Source: Rhizobium sp. BT04
GTDB taxonomy: Bacteria > Pseudomonadota > Alphaproteobacteria > Rhizobiales > Rhizobiaceae
DNA length: 64,000 nucleotides
Assembly: GCF_030053135.1 (NCBI RefSeq)
Contig: NZ_CP125648.1
Coordinates: 62,001-126,000 of the forward strand
Direction of reading: 5' to 3'
Within the stretch, counting starts at the first letter, position 1. Each line of letters starts with the position of its first letter. The notes beneath the pieces were generated by a model. It saw nothing but the letters and a program-made list of their open reading frames with translations. It was not told the origin of the DNA and did no database searches. This document shows, one piece after another, positions 45,390 through 55,016 of this stretch. The translations under genes and the position numbers were made by a program.

Positions 45390-46027
45390 CAACCCTTCAG
45401 GAAAAGATTGGCGCACATCTTCGCCCGCGCCTGGATCACCTCGATCGTCGGCGGCGGCTCCTGGCGCAGGATCGCCGCGCGCTGCGGCTCCATGGCCATC
45501 ATGCCGCGCAGCATGCCGCAGGCTTGATGCGGATCGTCGAGCGCAATGAGGCCGCGCTCGACCTGCCGGCGCAGCCAGTCCTCCATCAGGTCATTGGTGC
45601 GCAGGATCGCCTGTTCGTAGAAGGACGTGGCGATCTCCGGAAAGCGGTCTGATTCGCCGATGACGAGGCGCATGATGGTGACCGTATCCTCCGACAGCGA
45701 CAGCATGCCGTAGGCCATCAGCATGCGCTCCAATCCTTCCCTGAGATCGGCAGTGGCGAGCGTTGCCGGGTCGAGTGCAAGCAGGAAACCGACGATACGT
45801 TCGGAAATCACGCTGGCGAAGAGGTCGGCCTTGGTCGGGAACAGCCGGTAGAGGGTCTTTGTGGAAACACCAGCCTCCTGAGCGATCGTGGCGATGCTTG
45901 CCGCCGCGTAGCCATTCTCGTGAAACTGGGTGTTCGCAGCCTTGACGATCAGGCCCCTGGTGTCGTCGTCACAGCGTATCTGCGGCCTGCCTCTCGGCCT
46001 CTTCTCGATTTGTTGATTTTGGACCAT
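45380..46027 (-). CDS. TetR-family repressor of the EmrAB-type pump
   Basis: 215 residues. The N-terminal helix-turn-helix reads AASIATIAQEAGVSTKTLYR (about 42-61), preceded by a basic arm (KRPRGRPQIR); the C-terminal domain resembles TetR_C_7 (AefR-like). It is divergent from the efflux pair across a 133-base gap holding palindromes around the promoter. Such local repressors respond to the pump's substrates. Confidence 0.9.
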   Translation of the reverse strand: MVQNQQIEKRPRGRPQIRCDDDTRGLIVKAANTQFHENGYAAASIATIAQEAGVSTKTLYRLFPTKADLFASVISERIVGFLLALDPATLATADLREGLERMLMAYGMLSLSEDTVTIMRLVIGESDRFPEIATSFYEQAILRTNDLMEDWLRRQVERGLIALDDPHQACGMLRGMMAMEPQRAAILRQEPPPTIEVIQARAKMCANLFLKGCAL

Positions 46028-46047
46028 CGTTATTTTCCAAATTCCTA

Positions 46048-46084
46048 TTGACTTTCGTTTTGTAGAACATATTTTGGAAAATAT
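46048..46084 (+). promoter_or_regulatory. emrA promoter with overlapping palindrome
   Basis: TTGACT (46048-46053), a 16-bp spacer and TATTTT (46070-46075). The palindrome ATATTTT-GG-AAAATAT (46069-46084) covers the -10, and a related ATTTTCCAAAT word lies at 46032-46042, so a TetR dimer could block both directions. Confidence 0.6.
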
Positions 46085-46160
46085 CAAGTTTCCTAAATAT
46101 GAATTACCGAACACAGAGGCCGCAGCCCAAGTGACGGCGACCGTCATCCGGAGAGAGACA

Positions 46161-47345
46161 ATGACCATCAAGAAGCTGCAAGCCTTGAACAATAATACCG
46201 CCGTCGAGACCGTTGCCGAAGCCGCCCCGGCAAGCCTGGATGCCGGCAAGGCGCCGCGCATCGTCGAAGCTGCCGCCCCCGCCCTCGAGGAAAAGCCCGC
46301 CCGCAAGCGCGGCGGCCGCTCCCTGCTTCTCGGCGCCACCGCGCTCGTGCTGATCGCCGCCGGCGCCTATTACGGCCATGATTACTGGACGGTCGGCCGC
46401 TTCCATATCTCGACCGACGATGCCTATGTGAAGGCTGACAACAGCACGATTGCGCCCAAGGTCTCCGGCTATCTCGCCGAGGTCCTCGTCATGGACAACG
46501 AGACCGTCAAGGCCGGTCAGCCGCTTGCCCGCATTGATGACCGCGATTTCAAGGCGGCCCTCGATCAGGCCAAGGCCGATGTCGCCGCCGCGGAAGCCAT
46601 CGTCAACGCCAAGCAGGCTTCGCTCGATATCCAGCAGTCGACGATTGCCGCCGCTCGCGCGACCCTCGACGTCGATCGCGCCAACGAGACTTTCGCCGAG
46701 CAGAACAACAAGCGCTATTCGAACCTTGCCACCAGCGGTTATGCCCCGGTCCAGACCGCGCAACAGGCCGCCTCGCAGATCGCCGCCGCCCAGGCCGCGA
46801 TCGTCCGCGACAGCGCCTCGCTCGATGCCGCCATCAAGCAGGTCGATCTTCTCAACGCCGAGCTCGCCCAGGCAAAGGCGGCTCTTGCGCGCAGCCAGGC
46901 CGTCCAGCACCAGGCCGAGCTCAACCTCTCCTATGCGACGATCACAGCCCCCGTCGACGGCACCGTCGGCAACCGGACGCTGCGCGTCGGTCAATATGTT
47001 CAGGCCGGCACCCAGCTGATGTCGGTCGTGCCGACGACATCAGCCTATGTCATCGCCAACTACAAGGAAACCCAGCTGACCGACGTCCGTGCCGGCCAGC
47101 CTGTTGATATCGAGGTCGATATGTTCCCCGGCCGCACCTATCACGGCCATGTCGACAGCCTCGCTCCGGCAAGCGGCCAGGAATTCGCGCTGCTGCCGCC
47201 CGACAACGCCACCGGCAACTTCACCAAGGTCGTCCAGCGCATCCCGGTCAGGATCGTGCTCGACGGCGACGCCGCCGCAAACGGCGATCTGCGCCCCGGC
47301 ATGTCGGTCCAGCCGAGCATCGACACCAAGAACGACCGCAGCTAG
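46161..47345 (+). CDS. emrA: EmrA-type membrane-fusion protein
   Basis: 394 residues. A cytoplasmic N-terminal tail is followed by one membrane helix (SLLLGATALVLIAAGAYYG, about 54-72). The HlyD core follows: RFHISTDDAYVKADN at the first lipoyl half, a long Ala/Gln coiled coil (about 125-245), and LSYATITAPVDGTVGNRTL at the second half. It bridges the inner-membrane transporter to an outer channel. GGAGAG before ATG 46161 decides against the longer frame from 46074, which overlaps the promoter. Confidence 0.92.
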   Translation: MTIKKLQALNNNTAVETVAEAAPASLDAGKAPRIVEAAAPALEEKPARKRGGRSLLLGATALVLIAAGAYYGHDYWTVGRFHISTDDAYVKADNSTIAPKVSGYLAEVLVMDNETVKAGQPLARIDDRDFKAALDQAKADVAAAEAIVNAKQASLDIQQSTIAAARATLDVDRANETFAEQNNKRYSNLATSGYAPVQTAQQAASQIAAAQAAIVRDSASLDAAIKQVDLLNAELAQAKAALARSQAVQHQAELNLSYATITAPVDGTVGNRTLRVGQYVQAGTQLMSVVPTTSAYVIANYKETQLTDVRAGQPVDIEVDMFPGRTYHGHVDSLAPASGQEFALLPPDNATGNFTKVVQRIPVRIVLDGDAAANGDLRPGMSVQPSIDTKNDRS

Positions 47346-47369
47346 GCCGGGGGACGAGGAGTTCGTGTC

Positions 47370-48959
47370 ATGTCCACCATCGCAGCAACCGCCGTCGCCG
47401 TTCCGCAGCCAAGGGCAGGGGCCAGCACCAGGGACTGGATCGCCGTTCTCGCCGGCATGATCGGCGCCTTTATGGCGATCCTCAACATCCAGATCACCAA
47501 CGCCTCGCTCCTCGACATCGAGGGCGGCATCGGAACCGGCGTCGACAACGGCGCCTGGATCTCGACGTCCTACCTGATCGGCGAGATTGTCGTCATTCCG
47601 CTGACGGCCTATTTCAGCAACGTCTTCTCGTTCCGCCGCTATATCCTGGTCAACTCAGTGCTCTTTCCGCTGTTTTCGATCGCCTGCGCCTTCGCCCATG
47701 ATCTCGGCACGATGATCGTGCTGCGCGGCCTGCAGGGTTTTGCCGGCGGCGTGCTGATCCCGATGGCCTTCACCATGGTGCTGACCAAGCTGCCGAAGCC
47801 GCAGCAGCCGCTCGGCCTGGCGATCTTCGCGCTCTCGGTGACCTTCGCCCCGGCGATCGGCCCGACCATCGGCGGTTATCTCACCGAGAACTACGGTTGG
47901 CAGACGATCTTCTTCATCAACGCCGTGCCGAGCGCCATCATGGTCGTCGCCCTCGCCCTGACGCTCGACAAGCAGCCGATGCAGCTCCGCCTCCTGAGAG
48001 AAGGAGACTGGGCTGGTATCGTCACCATGGCGATCGGCCTCTCGGCATTGCAGACCGTGCTCGAAGAAGGCAACAAGGAGGACTGGTTCTCCTCACCCTT
48101 CATCGTCAAGCTCAGCATCCTCGCCGTCGTTTTCCTTGTCGCCTTCATCTGGATCGAGCTGACGGTGGAGAAGCCGCTGGTCAAGCTCCGGCTGCTGAAG
48201 CAGCGCAATTTCGGCATCGGCGTTGCGGTCAACGTGCTGGTCGGCGTCGCCCTCTTCGGCACCGTCTATATCCTGCCGCAATATCTCGGTCAGGTGCAGC
48301 GCTACAATGCCGAGCAGATCGGCAACGTGCTGGCCTGGACCGGCCTGCCGCAACTGCTGCTGATCCCGCTCGTACCGATGATGATGAAGCGCTTCGATGC
48401 GCGTTACATCGGTTTCCTCGGCATCTCGATCTTTGCGATCAGCTGCTTCATGAACATCATGCTGTCGGCCGATAATGCAGGCGACCAGTTCTGGATTCCG
48501 AACATCGTCCGCGCCATCGGCCAGGCTCTGGTGCTGACGCCGATCACCGCCATCACCACGGCCGGCATCGCACCTTCGGATGCGGCCGCTGCCTCAGGCC
48601 TCACCAACATGCTGCGCAATCTCGGCGGCGCCGTCGGCACTGCAACGCTCGGCACGGTGCTGACCAAACGCGAGCAGTTCCATTCCAACATCATCGGTCA
48701 GTCGGTGACGCTCGGCCGCGACGAAGTCCGCAACCGCCTCGACCAGCTGACCGGCTACTTCCTGTCGCACGGCGTCTCCGACCATGCCGTCGCAGCCCAG
48801 AAGGCCGTCGTAGCGTTGGGTCAGGTCGTCAAACGCCAGGCTCTGATCATGGGCTTCAGCGATACGTTCGCCGTGATCGGCATGGTTCTTGCCATTGCAG
48901 CCGTCGCCCTGCTGCTCACCCAGAAGCCGCGGGCCGGGGGAGGCGCCGGCGCCCACTAA
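47370..48959 (+). CDS. emrB: EmrB-type drug:proton antiporter (DHA2, 14 TM)
   Basis: 529 residues with 14 predicted helices. Motif A region and the DHA2 motif C (LAIFALSVTFAPAIGPTIGG, about 149-168) are clear, and TM1 contains FMAILNIQITNASL, the D-less variant common in EmrB proteins. It follows emrA by 24 bases. Together with EmrA and a TolC-type protein it expels hydrophobic compounds such as uncouplers or plant phenolics. Terminator at 48965. Confidence 0.93.
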   Translation: MSTIAATAVAVPQPRAGASTRDWIAVLAGMIGAFMAILNIQITNASLLDIEGGIGTGVDNGAWISTSYLIGEIVVIPLTAYFSNVFSFRRYILVNSVLFPLFSIACAFAHDLGTMIVLRGLQGFAGGVLIPMAFTMVLTKLPKPQQPLGLAIFALSVTFAPAIGPTIGGYLTENYGWQTIFFINAVPSAIMVVALALTLDKQPMQLRLLREGDWAGIVTMAIGLSALQTVLEEGNKEDWFSSPFIVKLSILAVVFLVAFIWIELTVEKPLVKLRLLKQRNFGIGVAVNVLVGVALFGTVYILPQYLGQVQRYNAEQIGNVLAWTGLPQLLLIPLVPMMMKRFDARYIGFLGISIFAISCFMNIMLSADNAGDQFWIPNIVRAIGQALVLTPITAITTAGIAPSDAAAASGLTNMLRNLGGAVGTATLGTVLTKREQFHSNIIGQSVTLGRDEVRNRLDQLTGYFLSHGVSDHAVAAQKAVVALGQVVKRQALIMGFSDTFAVIGMVLAIAAVALLLTQKPRAGGGAGAH

Positions 48960-48964
48960 AACAG

Positions 48965-48998
48965 AAGCGCTCGCCTGGCTTCCCGGCGAGCGCTTTCT
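48965..48998 (+). terminator. Terminator between emrB and the aldose epimerase gene
   Basis: AAGCGCTCGCC (48965-48975), a 9-base loop and GGCGAGCGCTT (48985-48995), then TCTATT. It sits just after the emrB stop and, reversed, just after the convergent gene. Confidence 0.75.
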
Positions 48999-49866
48999 AT
49001 TGCGGAATTTCGACCGTAAAGGCGAAGCGGGCCACAGCGCCCGGCGCCAGGATCGTGGTCGATGGCCGCGCCGACAGCTCGCTCGACCTTCCAGCTTCCG
49101 CAGCCGTTCCATGCCAGGGCTCGATGCAGAGGAAGGGCGCACCCGGCTTGGTCCAGAGCGCAAGATTGGGCAGGTTTTCGAAACGGAACTGCATGGCCGG
49201 CCCGCCTTCGGCGCCATAACTTAAACCTTCGCCCGCACCCTTCGGGAAAATCATCGCATCCTGTTCGAACATCGTGTGATCCAGCACCAGACGGCCAGCA
49301 TCAAACGGTGAGGGCAGAGGCACCGGGTTGATCAGGCCGCCCGTCAGCCGCACAAGCGCCGGCTCGCCTTCATTGGCGAGCGTCACGATATGGTCGCGCC
49401 CGGCAGCACCGGGCAGTGGCCAGGCGAAAGCCGAATGGAAGCCGAGGCCGAACGGTATCGGCTTCTGATCGCGATTGGTGACCTCCGCCGTCACCGTCAA
49501 GGCACGGTCCTCGACCGCATGCACTACAGCCAGCTGAAATTCGAACGGATAGACCGCACGGGTCGCCTCCGAAGCGGTCAGTTCGAACCGGCACATCGTC
49601 TCGGTGGATGCGGCAAGGGCGAATTCGCTGCGGCGGGCAAAACCATGCTGGGCCATCGGGTAGACCGTGCCGTCGATCGCTATCTTGTCGTCGGGCGCCT
49701 TGCCGACGATCGGAAACAGGATCGGCGACCGGCCGGTCCAGAAGGCTGCGTCGCCCGTCCACAACCAGGAGCGTCCGTCGCTTGATGTCAGCGCCTGCAT
49801 CTCGGCGCCGAGGGGAGAGATATCGACGGTGAGGTCCTGATTGCCGATCCGGATTAAGGTTGGCAT
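48997..49866 (-). CDS. Aldose 1-epimerase-like protein
   Basis: 289 residues of the galactose-mutarotase fold. Key residues are the histidine in FGLGFHSAFAWPL (about 148-160) and the glutamate in FLCIEPWHGTA near residue 248. The branch is that of LacX/YeaD-like epimerases, acting on free or phosphorylated hexoses. It is monocistronic and convergent with emrB; physiological substrate unknown. Confidence 0.86.
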   Translation of the reverse strand: MPTLIRIGNQDLTVDISPLGAEMQALTSSDGRSWLWTGDAAFWTGRSPILFPIVGKAPDDKIAIDGTVYPMAQHGFARRSEFALAASTETMCRFELTASEATRAVYPFEFQLAVVHAVEDRALTVTAEVTNRDQKPIPFGLGFHSAFAWPLPGAAGRDHIVTLANEGEPALVRLTGGLINPVPLPSPFDAGRLVLDHTMFEQDAMIFPKGAGEGLSYGAEGGPAMQFRFENLPNLALWTKPGAPFLCIEPWHGTAAEAGRSSELSARPSTTILAPGAVARFAFTVEIPQ

Positions 49867-49960
49867 CGCAATTCCCTTTCGCACTGGTTGGTATCAAGCC
49901 ATACCTTTCCGCGCCGGGGATTTCCAGCCAATAGGTGGAAGGGCCTCGCTCGGGCGGAGG

Positions 49961-50290
49961 CTATTTTCGGACCGCGCCCAATCTTGCGATCACTTCATTC
50001 GGGATGCCGTAGCGCTGGATGGCGTCGCGATTGTTGCGCAGCCCGCAGATCTCGCGCTGGATGAAGAATGCCCAGACGGCGTCGGATGCTTCATTGAGAA
50101 GCCTCTCGCGCTCCTCGGCACTCTGGCGCTCGGGAGTCCAGGTCTTCAGGCCGGCGAGCGCTGCCTCCACCTTCAGCCCGTGACGCCCGAGTGAATCGGC
50201 GCGTTCAGACATCAGCTCGTATTCGAGGACGTTGAAGCCGTTTCTATCCTGCTGGGATTGTCTGAAGGACTGCGGCGGACGAACGCTCAT
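49961..50290 (-). CDS. DUF6665-like small protein
   Basis: 109 soluble residues opening MSVRPPQSFRQSQQDRNG, with an Arg/Glu-rich helical middle (WTPERQSAEERERLLNEASD) and a conserved-looking end (REICGLRNNRDAIQRYGIP). Similar small proteins are widespread in rhizobia with no assigned role. ATG 50290 preferred over upstream frames. The DUF name is from memory. Confidence 0.65.
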   Translation of the reverse strand: MSVRPPQSFRQSQQDRNGFNVLEYELMSERADSLGRHGLKVEAALAGLKTWTPERQSAEERERLLNEASDAVWAFFIQREICGLRNNRDAIQRYGIPNEVIARLGAVRK

Positions 50291-50434
50291 TGGCACGAAT
50301 TCCTTGTCAGCGTAGGCCACGATCTTAGCCAATCCGGCTCGACAGATCGAGAGGGTTCGAAACAGGCCTATCCCGGCGTTTCGACGCGTGGCATAAGGGC
50401 GCCGAAACCTTTCCCCCTAGACCCAGCGCGCATC

Positions 50435-52057
50435 ATGATTCGTATCGAAAATATCAGCAAGCAGCTCAGCCACAGGATCCTCTTCATCGAGGCATCAGCA
50501 GCCCTTAACAGAGGCGAGAAGATCGGTCTTGTCGGCCCGAACGGCGCCGGCAAGACGACGATCTTCCGGATGATCAATGGCGAGGAGCAGCCCGACGAGG
50601 GTCAGGTCTCCTGCGAAAAGGGCGTTACCATCGGCTACTTCAACCAGGACGTCGGCGAGATGGCGGGCCACAGCGCCGTTGCCGAGGTGATGAATGGCGC
50701 CGGTCCGGTCAGCATCGTTGCCGCCGAACTGCGGGAGCTGGAAGCCGCTATGGCTGACCCCGAGAGGGCCGGCGAGATGGAGGAGATCATCGAGCGCTAC
50801 GGCGAAGTGCAGGCGCGCTACGAGGAGCTGGACGGCTATGCGCTCGAAGGCCGCGCCCGCGAAGTGCTCGCGGGCTTAAGCTTCAGCCAGGAGATGATGG
50901 ACGGCGACGTCGGAGCGCTGTCGGGCGGCTGGAAGATGCGTGTGGCGCTCGCCCGCATTCTGCTGGCGCGTCCCGACGTCATGCTGCTCGACGAACCGAG
51001 CAACCATCTGGATCTCGAAAGCCTGATCTGGCTGGAGGAGTTCCTGAAGGGCTATGAAGGCGCGCTGCTGATGACCTCGCACGACCGCGAATTCATGAAC
51101 CGCATCGTCAACAAGATCATCGAGATCGATGCCGGCACGCTGACGGCCTATTCCGGCGACTACGAATTTTATGAGCAACAGCGGGCGCAAAACGAAAAGC
51201 AGCAGCTGGCCCAGTTCGAGCGTCAGCAAGCGATGCTCGCCAAGGAAATCAAGTTCATCGAGCGGTTCAAGGCGCGCGCCTCACATGCCTCGCAGGTGCA
51301 GAGCCGCGTGAAGAAATTGGAGAAGATCGACCGGGTCGAGCCGCCCAAGCGCCGGCAGTCGGTCGCCTTCGAATTCCAGCCGGCGCCGCGCTCCGGCGAG
51401 GATGTGGTCAGCCTGAAGAACGTGCACAAGAAATACGGCAGCCGAAGCATCTATGAGGGGCTGGACTTCATGGTGCGGCGCCGGGAGCGCTGGTGCATTA
51501 TGGGTATCAACGGCGCCGGCAAGTCGACGCTGCTGAAGCTGGTGACCGGCACCGCCGAGCCTGACGAAGGCAGTGTCGCGCTCGGCGCCAGCGTCAAGAT
51601 GGGTTACTTCGCCCAGCACGCCATGGATATTCTCGACGGTGAGCACACCGTCTTCCAATCGCTGGAAGACCGGTTTCCCCAGGCGGGGCAGGGGCCGTTG
51701 CGGGCGCTCGCCGGATGTTTCGGCTTTTCCGGCGACGATGTCGAAAAGCGGTGCCGTGTGCTTTCGGGCGGCGAGAAGGCGCGCCTCGTCATGGCGATGA
51801 TGCTGTTCGACCCGCCGAACCTGCTCGTGCTCGACGAACCGACGAACCATCTCGACCTCGACACCAAGGAGATGCTGATCAAGGCGCTGTCGCAATATGA
51901 GGGCACCATGCTGTTCGTCTCGCACGACCGGCATTTCCTGGCGGCACTTTCCAACCGGGTGCTGGAACTGACGCCCGACGGCATCCATCAATATGGCGGC
52001 GGCTATACCGAATATGTGGCGCGCACCGGCCAGGAGGCGCCCGGCCTGCGAAGCTGA
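50435..52057 (+). CDS. ABC-F family ATPase (ribosome-associated type)
   Basis: 540 residues, two ABC domains and no membrane segment. NBD1: GPNGAGKTT (about 33-41), LSGGWKMRVALARIL and VMLLDEPSNHLDLE. The interdomain linker is about residues 240-310, basic and helical (EKQQLAQFERQQAMLAKE). NBD2: [13 protein letters not shown] and LSGGEKARLVMAM. ABC-F proteins act on translating ribosomes; this one resembles the YbiT/Uup-like housekeeping branches. ATG 50435 begins MIRIENISKQL, the usual family start. Confidence 0.93.
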   Translation: MIRIENISKQLSHRILFIEASAALNRGEKIGLVGPNGAGKTTIFRMINGEEQPDEGQVSCEKGVTIGYFNQDVGEMAGHSAVAEVMNGAGPVSIVAAELRELEAAMADPERAGEMEEIIERYGEVQARYEELDGYALEGRAREVLAGLSFSQEMMDGDVGALSGGWKMRVALARILLARPDVMLLDEPSNHLDLESLIWLEEFLKGYEGALLMTSHDREFMNRIVNKIIEIDAGTLTAYSGDYEFYEQQRAQNEKQQLAQFERQQAMLAKEIKFIERFKARASHASQVQSRVKKLEKIDRVEPPKRRQSVAFEFQPAPRSGEDVVSLKNVHKKYGSRSIYEGLDFMVRRRERWCIMGINGAGKSTLLKLVTGTAEPDEGSVALGASVKMGYFAQHAMDILDGEHTVFQSLEDRFPQAGQGPLRALAGCFGFSGDDVEKRCRVLSGGEKARLVMAMMLFDPPNLLVLDEPTNHLDLDTKEMLIKALSQYEGTMLFVSHDRHFLAALSNRVLELTPDGIHQYGGGYTEYVARTGQEAPGLRS

Positions 52058-52164
52058 CCGGTATTTTTTGCCCGGCATGTCGAAACCGTCAGCGTCGAAA
52101 CGACCAGTGAAGAACCGGCCAGCGATATCGGTTGGCCGCTCGAAGCAACGGAGGAGGAATGCCC

Positions 52165-52551
52165 ATGCAGTTGGATCGGATCGAAGTCGTCACCCTGTTC
52201 GTCGATGATATCGACGAGGCCAAAGCGTTCTACCGAAAGGTCTTTGCGCCTGACGTCGTCTATCAGGACGCGGTATCCTCTGTCCTGAAATTCTCGGGAA
52301 CGATGGTCAACCTGCTGGATGCGGCGCAGGCGGCTCAGCTGGTCGAGCCATCCGCGGTGTCATCCCCCGGTGCGGGCGCACGCGTCCTGCTGACGATCAA
52401 GGTCGATGACGTCGATGCGGTTTGCACCGAACTGCGCACACTCGGGGTCACGCTGCTCAATGGTCCGGTCGATCGTCCATGGGGCCGCCGCACGGCAGCC
52501 TTTGCGGATCCGTCGGGCCATGTCTGGGAGGTCGCGGAGGAATTACGCTAA
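52165..52551 (+). CDS. VOC/glyoxalase-family protein
   Basis: 128 residues of one glyoxalase/bleomycin-resistance module pair: LDRIEVVTLFVDDIDEAKAF at the start and RTAAFADPSGHVWEVAEEL at the end, the last holding the metal-ligand glutamate. AGGAGG ends seven bases before ATG 52165, which favours it over ATG 52159. Unknown substrate. Confidence 0.85.
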   Translation: MQLDRIEVVTLFVDDIDEAKAFYRKVFAPDVVYQDAVSSVLKFSGTMVNLLDAAQAAQLVEPSAVSSPGAGARVLLTIKVDDVDAVCTELRTLGVTLLNGPVDRPWGRRTAAFADPSGHVWEVAEELR

Positions 52552-52633
52552 GCTGGTGTCGCCGGGTTCTGAGGTCGCCTCCAGATTTTGCGATCGTGAC
52601 GCGCCTCGGCAAGCCGTTTCGTCCATGCGATAA

Positions 52634-53248
52634 ATGGATTCGGCGGTCATCGCCACGATGATGACCAATTTCCGTGGTGTTCGGAGCCCTCTTCATGCAA
52701 TTGGGGACGGGCGCATCGGCATGGACTGGATCAATCGCTATATCGATCAGCCGCTGCTGCATGGCGCGGCGGGCTTGCTGCGGGGCTGGCACATCCGCAC
52801 GCGGCAACCGCCGGAGCTGCTGGAGCCGACATGGAATCTCGTCGTGCTCTCCTTTCTGTTGATCTTGAGCGGGCAGGTCATGGCCGACAAGCCTTTCGCG
52901 CTCAGTATTACCGCGCTGGTCATGCTGGCGCTGCCGTCAGCACGAAAGCTGCTTTCAGCGGTAAAGGCGGGGGGAGGCGGTTACGGCGCACGGGAATACA
53001 AGTCGCTGAGAGCGCGCGCCATGGCCAAACGTGAGGCGGAGTGGTCGGTGCGGATCATCGTCCTGTTCGCCTCCGCCTGCCTTCCCTTCATCGCCCGCAT
53101 CGACGATCCGGTCGGAGCCTATTTCATGCTGGGAGCAAGCATCTGGTTCGTATTGACCGGGCCGCTCAAGGCCTATCTCGATGCGGCCGAACCTCCTGAG
53201 CCGAATGAAGGCGACCAGATGTATAACGGCGTCTTGCACTTCGGCTGA
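52634..53248 (+). CDS. Hypothetical membrane protein
   Basis: 204 residues if it starts at 52634. An ATG at 52721 (MDWINRYIDQPLL) is a plausible alternative giving 175 residues. Three or four hydrophobic helices are visible (VVLSFLLILSGQVMA; ALSITALVMLALPSA; IIVLFASACLPFIA; YFMLGASIWFVLTG). No family recognised. It lies 98 bases before a DUF1328 gene. Confidence 0.65.
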   Translation: MDSAVIATMMTNFRGVRSPLHAIGDGRIGMDWINRYIDQPLLHGAAGLLRGWHIRTRQPPELLEPTWNLVVLSFLLILSGQVMADKPFALSITALVMLALPSARKLLSAVKAGGGGYGAREYKSLRARAMAKREAEWSVRIIVLFASACLPFIARIDDPVGAYFMLGASIWFVLTGPLKAYLDAAEPPEPNEGDQMYNGVLHFG

Positions 53249-53346
53249 ATGGAACCGATGCGATGTTGCATGCGCCTGCCGTCAGGCCGGCGGAACCAAA
53301 TGGGGCGGCCTCCGTTATCTCCGCAGCAACGTAAAAGGAGATTGCG

Positions 53347-53511
53347 ATGCTTTATTACGCTCTGGTGTTTCTCGTTGTGGCCTTGATTGCCGGTGTCCTC
53401 GGATTTGGCGGCATCGCAGGGGCTTCAGCTTCCATCGCCCAGGTTCTGTTCTTCATTTTCCTGGTGCTGTTCGTCGTGTCGCTCGTCATGAGACTGATGC
53501 GAAAAGTATAG
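53347..53511 (+). CDS. DUF1328 (YtjA-like) membrane peptide, 54 aa
   Basis: Two hydrophobic helices: [20 protein letters not shown] and [20 protein letters not shown]. The [13 protein letters not shown] link is the DUF1328 signature. AAAGGAG lies upstream of ATG 53347, and a strong terminator follows. Typical envelope-stress small protein of Proteobacteria; function unknown. Confidence 0.88.
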   Translation: MLYYALVFLVVALIAGVLGFGGIAGASASIAQVLFFIFLVLFVVSLVMRLMRKV

Positions 53512-53532
53512 TTCGGACAGATCGAGTATAAG

Positions 53533-53559
53533 CCCGGCGAAATACATCGCCGGGTTTTT
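53533..53559 (+). terminator. Terminator of the DUF1328 gene
   Basis: CCCGGCGA, loop AATACA, TCGCCGGG, then TTTTT. Textbook intrinsic terminator. Confidence 0.88.
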
Positions 53560-53889
53560 CTTTGCTGGATATCAGGCAAAGCGCCATTACCGGCGGCTAA
53601 ACTCACTCCGGATAATGCGGTCGATCGAGATCAATGTGCCTTTCTGGCAACCATTCCGGATAAGATCATGAAATAATCGAATGCCGCGAAAAGGTGCCTT
53701 CGAAATGTCCCAATAGAGGCTGAACCGTAGGCTTGTTTGTCGCGTGCGCCCTCCCCTGCGCTTTGACATGCGATGCGTAAATGATGCCGGTTCGGGATCG
53801 TTTTGCGGTTCCGTCCGTTATCTGTAGCCGAATCAGGTGGCGAGTAGCCGGGTATTTTGCTCCCGTCACGATTTGAGAAGGAGACACTT
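53560..53889. other. Non-coding stretch before the DUF992 gene
   Basis: 330 bases with no supported gene. It presumably contains the DUF992 gene promoter; GAAGGAG at its end is that gene's ribosome site. Confidence 0.4.
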
Positions 53890-54411
53890 ATGAATAAGAC
53901 TTTTGCGACCGCATTTGCCGCGGTATCGTTGAGCCTCATCGGCGCGGGGGCGGTCAATGCCGCCGACCCCGTCACCAGGACATATGAAGAGCCGGACCTG
54001 CGCAATGGCGTGAAGATCGGCTACCTCACCTGCGATATCGGCGGCGGCACGGGTTACGTGCTCGGTTCCTCCAAAGAGGCCGACTGCATCTTCCAGTCGA
54101 CCGTCGGCAACGAACTTTCGGATCGTTATACGGGCGAAGTGAGAAAGCTCGGCATCGACCTTGGCTTCACCACGCGCAGCCGGCTGATCTGGGCGGTGTT
54201 CGCGCCGACCGCTGGCTATCACCGCGGCTCGCTCGCCGGTCTCTATGTCGGCGCTACCGCTGAAGCGACGCTCGGCGCCGGTGTCGGCGCCAATCTCCTG
54301 GTTGGCGGCACCTCCGGCTCGATCCATCTGCAGACGGTCAGCCTGACCGGTCAACTCGGCCTCAACGTTGCGGCCGGTAGCGCCTCGATGACGCTCACGG
54401 CAGCGAATTGA
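53890..54411 (+). CDS. DUF992 secreted protein
   Basis: 173 residues. A cleavable signal peptide (MNKTFATAFAAVSLSLIGAG, cut near VNAADP) leads to a glycine-rich beta domain: VKIGYLTCDIGGGTGYVLGS near the start and two cysteines (in LTCDI and ADCIF) that may pair. This is the DUF992 pattern of Rhizobiales periplasmic proteins of unknown function. Confidence 0.85.
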   Translation: MNKTFATAFAAVSLSLIGAGAVNAADPVTRTYEEPDLRNGVKIGYLTCDIGGGTGYVLGSSKEADCIFQSTVGNELSDRYTGEVRKLGIDLGFTTRSRLIWAVFAPTAGYHRGSLAGLYVGATAEATLGAGVGANLLVGGTSGSIHLQTVSLTGQLGLNVAAGSASMTLTAAN

Positions 54412-54488
54412 TATGACCTTTTGGTGGTTCCCTGCCGCGTCGAGGCAGGGGACGCCACCTCGTCTGAGGAGCGATTTCGCGCCCTCGT

Positions 54489-54980
54489 ATGCCCAAGCCG
54501 GATCACGACATGATGGATATTCGAATGGCAACGCCCAGCGAGGACGAGATCCTGGTTGGGCACTATCTGAAAATCTGGGACAGCTACGGCACACCACCGG
54601 GACACTACAGGCCTGATGCGGCGGCGCAGATCTTGTCTTTCATCAGAAGCGGTCGCGAAGAGCGCCGCTTGGCTTCGTTCCTTGCCATCGTCGACGGGGA
54701 CATCGCCGGTTCCGCATCCTGCCAACTGCACCAATCGCCGTTTCCGGAGGTCATCCAGCCGGAACAGCGGCTGCACGGTTACATCTGGTCCGTCTATGTT
54801 GCCGACGCCTTCCGCCGGCGCGGCATCGCACTGAAGTTGACCAACAAGGCTGTCGACTATCTGAAATCAATCGGCTGTACGACTGCTGTCATTCATGCCT
54901 CCGATGCCGGCGAACACGTCTATCTGGCCGCTGGTTTCGAACTGGCGAAGGAAATGCGCCTGAAGTTTTCGGCGGAGTAG
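54489..54980 (+). CDS. GNAT-family N-acetyltransferase
   Basis: 163 residues. The acetyl-CoA-binding motif A is IWSVYVADAFRRRGIALKLT (about 98-117), with the R-R-x-G-I loop. The start is uncertain (54489 or 54510/54513; none has a clear ribosome site). It lies 77 bases after the DUF992 gene and is convergent with a LysR gene. Substrate unknown. Confidence 0.82.
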   Translation: MPKPDHDMMDIRMATPSEDEILVGHYLKIWDSYGTPPGHYRPDAAAQILSFIRSGREERRLASFLAIVDGDIAGSASCQLHQSPFPEVIQPEQRLHGYIWSVYVADAFRRRGIALKLTNKAVDYLKSIGCTTAVIHASDAGEHVYLAAGFELAKEMRLKFSAE

Positions 54981-55016
54981 CGACCGGCGATCGCCGGAGC
55001 CGCCGCCAGCTTTCCA

